The position numbers and the translations under genes are program-made. A DNA stretch of 64,000 nt. Origin: Spirodela intermedia. Its lineage: Eukaryota > Streptophyta > Magnoliopsida > Alismatales > Araceae. Location: positions 1,809,001 through 1,873,000 of the forward strand of contig LR746278.1 of assembly GCA_902729315.2 (NCBI GenBank), read 5' to 3'. Of the stretch, positions 59,401 to 64,000 are shown piece by piece (within the stretch, counting starts at the first letter, position 1; the number at the start of each line of letters is the position of its first letter). The notes under the pieces are model-generated. The model made no database searches and was not told where the DNA came from. It saw only the letters and a list, made by a program, of their open reading frames with translations.

Positions 59401-62400
59401 AAGTTAGGCTTTGCCGGGGGAGGACAGGGACGAGGGTGGTCTGAAGGGGGATTGTAGCATTAGAGGAAGGGGTGGGTTTCCATTGGAGTAGGAGAGGTTG
59501 GTTGAGTGGGGGTATTCAAAGGACGTTGGACACCGTTCAGACTTGCACACTGGACCTACTTAAGCCTGGTGTTGTTCATATCTTCTTAAGACTGTTGAGA
59601 TGTTTTTTCTGTTAATATTTTTGGGTTGCCCAATCGTTCTTGAAAAGCAGCTGTACTAGGTGGATCCAGTTGCCGTCCCTATTGTGATATGCATTGATTC
59701 ATTCAGTTCACGATGTTATTTTTATGGTAATAAATACATTTAATTTAATGTCATTTCCATTTTAATTAGGAGCATACAATGATTTTTGATTTTTTTTCTT
59801 TGGTTGAAAATTATTGAAAAACAATGACATTGTAATGGCTTATGAAGTGCGCTGTGGTTCTAAGTTTTCACTAATTATTCTGGGGGATGTGTGAACATTT
59901 TGTGATTTTGATTGTTCAAAAATGTAGGTTGATTGCCTTCAGGTTGATGGTGTGTTGGAGAAAAGAAATCTTGTTTACTGTGCATCTACCAGGTATTTGA
60001 TAAAATTCATTATAATCCCAGTGAAGTTCATTCTTGTGCCAACTTTTGAATTTTATGATTTTTGTTTCGGGTTCTGGTACCCCAAGATTAGCTGGATTTC
60101 CTTTCTTAAGATACTATTATTGTTATTTATGTTATCTGAAACTGTTAAATTCCTTGTTTACTTTTTCATATCATGATAAAGTGTATTCCTATGTGAACTC
60201 AGGGGGTTTTAAGAAGGGTAGGGAAAGAAAGAGATAGACCATAGTCAGACAAGGGGCATAGGATGAAAGAGAACAGTCGGATATGAGAGGTATACTGTAG
60301 ATGTTACTGAATGCTTTCCAGATTGGTGCATTCTTTTTCTAAGGCTTTCCTTAGAAAGATATACAAGTTTTCGATCGAATCCTTATTTAGGTTTTCTTAA
60401 TTTGGTCCTTCCGCTGTTTTCTAAATTTCTCTCATTTACTCATATCCTAATTTTATTTTTCCCCTTTAAGCAGTTTTCTTAGGGTTCATTTGGTTTTATA
60501 GTCAACTTCCCTGTGTTCACTTTTTTTGTTGACATAATTGCATGTACATTTGCCTTCTAGGAAAATATATGAAATCATGAATTTCAGATTGGATTTTTTA
60601 TTTCGGTATATATGAATTTAGTTCATCTGAGTCAGCAATAGGCTGTTGTAGCAATAGATATTTTCCAAGTCCTAATATTTTCAGTCACCTAAGGATCATG
60701 TTCATCTCCAAGCATTTTGGGCCCACATAGGTGGTAGTTACCAACTTTTTGCTTTCATTGCTTTCCGTTTTTGTTTATTATTTTTCTCGTATATTGGTTT
60801 GCTTTCATCAAAATTTTAAACTCAACTTCTCTTCTCAAGAGTGATATTGAATAACCATGATCTATTTCCTTCAAACACTCCAAAAGATTTTGCTTTAGTT
60901 TATGATTTGGATATGTCACCTTCAACTTTATAACATTTATCAGCTGATTAGCCGCAACTTTTGGTGAGTCTCAAATCATACTCATGGACAATGTCAACAT
61001 TGGGAGCATCCCTAAACATCAAGAATGCAATAGAGTTTTGGCCATACCCTTGGTCTTTGTTAAGAAATTCTCTTTTTGTATGAAAGAGTATTCCGTCCAA
61101 TGAATGAAACTGTTATTTCTTTTAAATGATAAGTAACATACCAGTTTTGTACTCAAGAGTATAGCACATGATTTTACTCATCAAACATCTATTTCAGGTT
61201 GTTCTTTCAGACGTTCTTACTATGTCGATGCTATTGACATAATTACTGATTAAGAGTTTTTGACTGTCCTCTATGATGTACTCAGACAAATCCTCTTTTT
61301 CTAAATATTTTGATCAACACTTCTTAATATTAGTGTGCCTTAATTATTACTACCGTTCTACATTATGCATTTATTCTGATGTGTTTCTTATCTCATCAAC
61401 AATGTCATAAGACAATAAATATTTGGGCACTTTTGATATGGTGTATTGTTTATTAGGATGCTCTATGACACCGCTATGATCGTTCTTTTTTTGTTGAAAT
61501 GGTTGATAGTGCTGGAAAAAGTTTCGTTGCTGAAATTTTGATGCTTCGGCGTATTATATCAACTGGAAAAATGGCTTTACTTGTCCTACCATATGTATCC
61601 ATTTGTGCAGAAAAGGTAACCTTTTGAATGTCTTATTTCTTTTTAAGGTGTGGTTTAGTACTTTCGCATGATCTTTTACACCCCCTCTTCAGGCAGAACA
61701 TCTCGAATCACTTCTGGAGCCACTTGGAAAACATGTTCGAAGTTTCTATGGAAATCAAGGTGGTGGATCTCTTCCAAAGGATACTTCTGTTGCCGTCTGT
61801 ACAATTGAAAAGGCAAATTCCTTAATCAATAGGTTACTGGAAGAGGGCCGTCTTTCTGAAGTTGGAATAATTGTGATAGATGAACTTCATATGGTAATTT
61901 GCCTCCTTGTTTTTCCTTCAATATTTTCTGTCACCTTTCATTCCTTGACCTTGGTGTGTCAGTGTGCTCGTTTGCATCGTTTGTCTCATAGCTGTATCAA
62001 TGAGCCACTTATGTAAATGCCATTTGGGTGGCACGATGTTCCATTTTCTAAAACAATGGGATGGTTGCTACGTGAAATTATTCTTTCTTTCTTGAAAATG
62101 TGATTTTTATGGAAATTTGGTTTCTACCTGCAATTATTCTGTTATCTTTTTTGAGGACACATTTGGTGAATCATTGTTTTTTTTTTTTTTTTATCACTGC
62201 GTTTGAAATTCCTTTTAAAATGTTTTTTTAATTAGTCTTTTAGTGTTTAGTTTATATTTAGCTTGTTAGTTCAAGTTCTTCTACACACTTTTCTCCATTT
62301 GGTGATAGAACCTGCTTCGTTTTTGAACACTTTATGTGCTTCTAGTTTTTTGATTATTCATTTTCTTGGTTCTGATTATAGACGTATCGTTGCTTTGGCA

Positions 62401-64000
62401 GGTAGGTGATCAGCATAGGGGCTATCTCTTGGAACTTTTGTTGACAAAACTTCGTTATGGATCTGGAGAAGGAAATACTGAATCAAATAGCGAAGATTCT
62501 ACTGGGACAAATAGTGGGAAATCAGATATTTCTCATGGTCTGCAGATCGTCGGAATGAGTGCAACTATGCCAAACGTGGCTGCTGTAGCTGATTGGCTTC
62601 AAGTAAGCAAGAGTTAATTGTTGTTTCATATTTTTTATACATTCAAAATTGACATTTTGGAAGTTCTCAATGTGTCAGTTGTCATTGATGGCATATTTTC
62701 GAATTCTTTCTGAAGTGTCAGACAGAGAAATATGGTGAATAAATCTCCTGCTGGCAGGTTACACCAAAGGACGTTTTTATTAGTAGTCTTTAATTAAAAT
62801 AACTAAGTTGTTTGAGTAGATGGCTTTCCGTTTAGTCTAAATTCATTCTCTATTCACTTGTTCACTGAAAAGTTTAATCCGTCCTGCATTGTTTTCTGTA
62901 GATAGTCAAACCATCCAACTCATCATCAATTGCTACTGTGTAGAATACGATCGCGTACTTAGCCACAATAATTTTTTCTTCTTGTCAGTGTGGGAGTGGT
63001 CTGAATTGTTTCCTTTGGTTCACTGTCACTGCCAGGTGAAAATGGATTAGGTGAGTCGGATAAGTCAGTTTGTTCTCGTCCCTGTATAATATCAAGAATC
63101 TTGAGGAGATCTAGACGAAGATTTGCTATTCATGTTCCTATTCCATGATGCATACTCTTTAAGTTTTCGATGGAATATTTGGTGCCCTGTCAAGACAGGT
63201 AAAATGTACACGCACTTCCTTTTGAAACTCCAGTCTCTTTACTAAAACATTCTTAAATCTCCCAAAGATCTACAGATCTTATGAGTAGGGTTTCTTTGTG
63301 TAATCCATATCAACTACATGTTCATCATTTTTTACCTCTATTTTTCTGCATCATAGAGACTTAACGTCACCTATTTCATGAATTTTGAATATGGCTTATT
63401 TCTCATGGTGTTCAGGCAGCACTTTACCAGACAGAATTCCGGCCTGTTCCATTGGAAGAGTACATTAAGGTTGGAAACAACATTCTCAGCAAAAGTTTGG
63501 AGGTTATCCGGACTATCCCAAAGAATGATAATCTTGGGGGTAAAGACCCGGATCATATTGTAAAGTTGTGTGACGAGGTATGCTACGTTTCATCTTGTTA
63601 AAACATGTGTTATTTTTAACTTTTTTAATAATTCGTTATCTATTTGGGAGATACTTTAACACCTTAATATTTATTTCTTTGTTTGTTTGCAGGTTGTTCA
63701 AGAAGGTCATTCTGTTCTTCTTTTTTGTTCCAGTAGAAAAGGTTGTGAATCGACTGCAAAGCATATCTCTAAATTTCTTAAAGTATCTTCCGTCAGTTCC
63801 CATGGATCGGCTCGTGAACATGATGATGCTGCTTCAGTTATTGAAGCCTTGAGAAGGTGTCCTGCTGGATTAGATCCTGTACTCGAGGAGACAATACCTT
63901 CTGGTGTAGCATATCACCATGCTGGCCTCACAGTAAGACTCACAACATTCTTGTGTCATCTACAATTTTTCTGTCTGCACTATACTTCCATGTTCTATAA
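56484..64000 (+). CDS. TEB: TEBICHI / DNA polymerase theta: N-terminus and start of helicase domain (partial)
   Basis: Repairs double-strand breaks by theta-mediated end joining; plant TEBICHI fuses a superfamily 2 helicase to an A-family polymerase. Ten exons are visible: 56484-56525, 56704-57152, 57315-57561, 57636-58688, 59928-59992, 61510-61615, 61693-61893, 62402-62602, 63416-63577, 63693-63932, giving 922 codons in phase. The gene runs past the right edge, where the window ends in an intron. The long N-terminus (to about residue 570) is poorly structured, with family marks such as [13 protein letters not shown]. The helicase domain starts [20 protein letters not shown]. Walker A is CASTSAGKS (K622), the DEAH-type box is DELH (717-720), motif III is SATMP (774), and YHHAGLT closes the visible part. 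The rest of the helicase and the polymerase domain are outside. Intron 5 splits the Walker A serine codon. Confidence 0.95.
56540..56548 (+). promoter_or_regulatory. Telo-box-like AAACCCTAA in the first TEBICHI intron
   Basis: An exact AAACCCTAA lies 15 nt after the first donor site. Telo-boxes near transcription starts are typical of replication and translation genes; here it is inside intron 1, so any role is inference. Confidence 0.35.

Noticed and set aside
1-64000. CRISPR arrays, phage, plasmid or bacterial operon features
   Set aside because: None present; the sequence is an intron-rich plant nuclear region.

Overview
This window is nuclear DNA from a seed plant, most probably a flowering plant. 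The evidence is plant-only families (SLAH anion channel, RG-II xylosyltransferase, group IIe WRKY, ATL RING-H2, plastid pyruvate kinase), many short GT-AG introns, AT-rich introns and spacers around GC-richer exons, and many (CT/GA)n microsatellites. I see no bacterial, organellar or viral segment and no intact autonomous transposon. Ten protein-coding genes are supported. Eight are complete and one is cut by each window edge. I joined exons by hand, requiring splice sites, phase and agreement with remembered family sequences. Every chain closes in frame.

Layout. 1-2969 (-): plastidial pyruvate kinase beta subunit, 3' end cut off. 3472-7052 (+): FCF1/UTP24, a PIN-domain nuclease of the small-subunit processome, divergent from the kinase across about 500 bp carrying a telo-box. 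7412-7688: a long fold-back inverted repeat. 8194-14053 (-): a membrane-anchored GT4-type glycosyltransferase of 1,027 aa. 15841-18392 (-): a MGP4/RGXT-type GT77 xylosyltransferase. 18393-22996: AT-rich gene-free spacer with a degenerate tandem duplication. 22997-25114 (-): SLAH2/3-type S-type anion channel. 28831-38251 (+): golgin candidate GDAP1/GC4. 39607-41141 (-): reticulon-like protein. 42224-42856 (-): intronless ATL RING-H2 E3 ligase. 44268-51953 (-): a 657-aa plant protein I do not recognise. 53429-54521 (-): WRKY22/29-type transcription factor. 56484 to the right edge (+): TEBICHI (DNA polymerase theta), N-terminus and first part of the helicase domain.

The genes do not form an operon-like pathway. 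Themes do recur: cell-wall and Golgi function (two glycosyltransferases, golgin, reticulon), defence and guard-cell signalling (WRKY, SLAH, ATL) and housekeeping (FCF1, pyruvate kinase, TEBICHI). From memory, the order GT - MGP4 - reticulon - WRKY22 resembles the top of Arabidopsis chromosome 4, so part of this block may be anciently conserved.

The most unusual structures are a 45-49 bp tandem repeat in the last intron of the golgin gene, built from copies of the acceptor and first codons of the final exon; the 275-bp fold-back next to FCF1; and two GC-AG introns at conserved coding positions (pyruvate kinase and SLAH).
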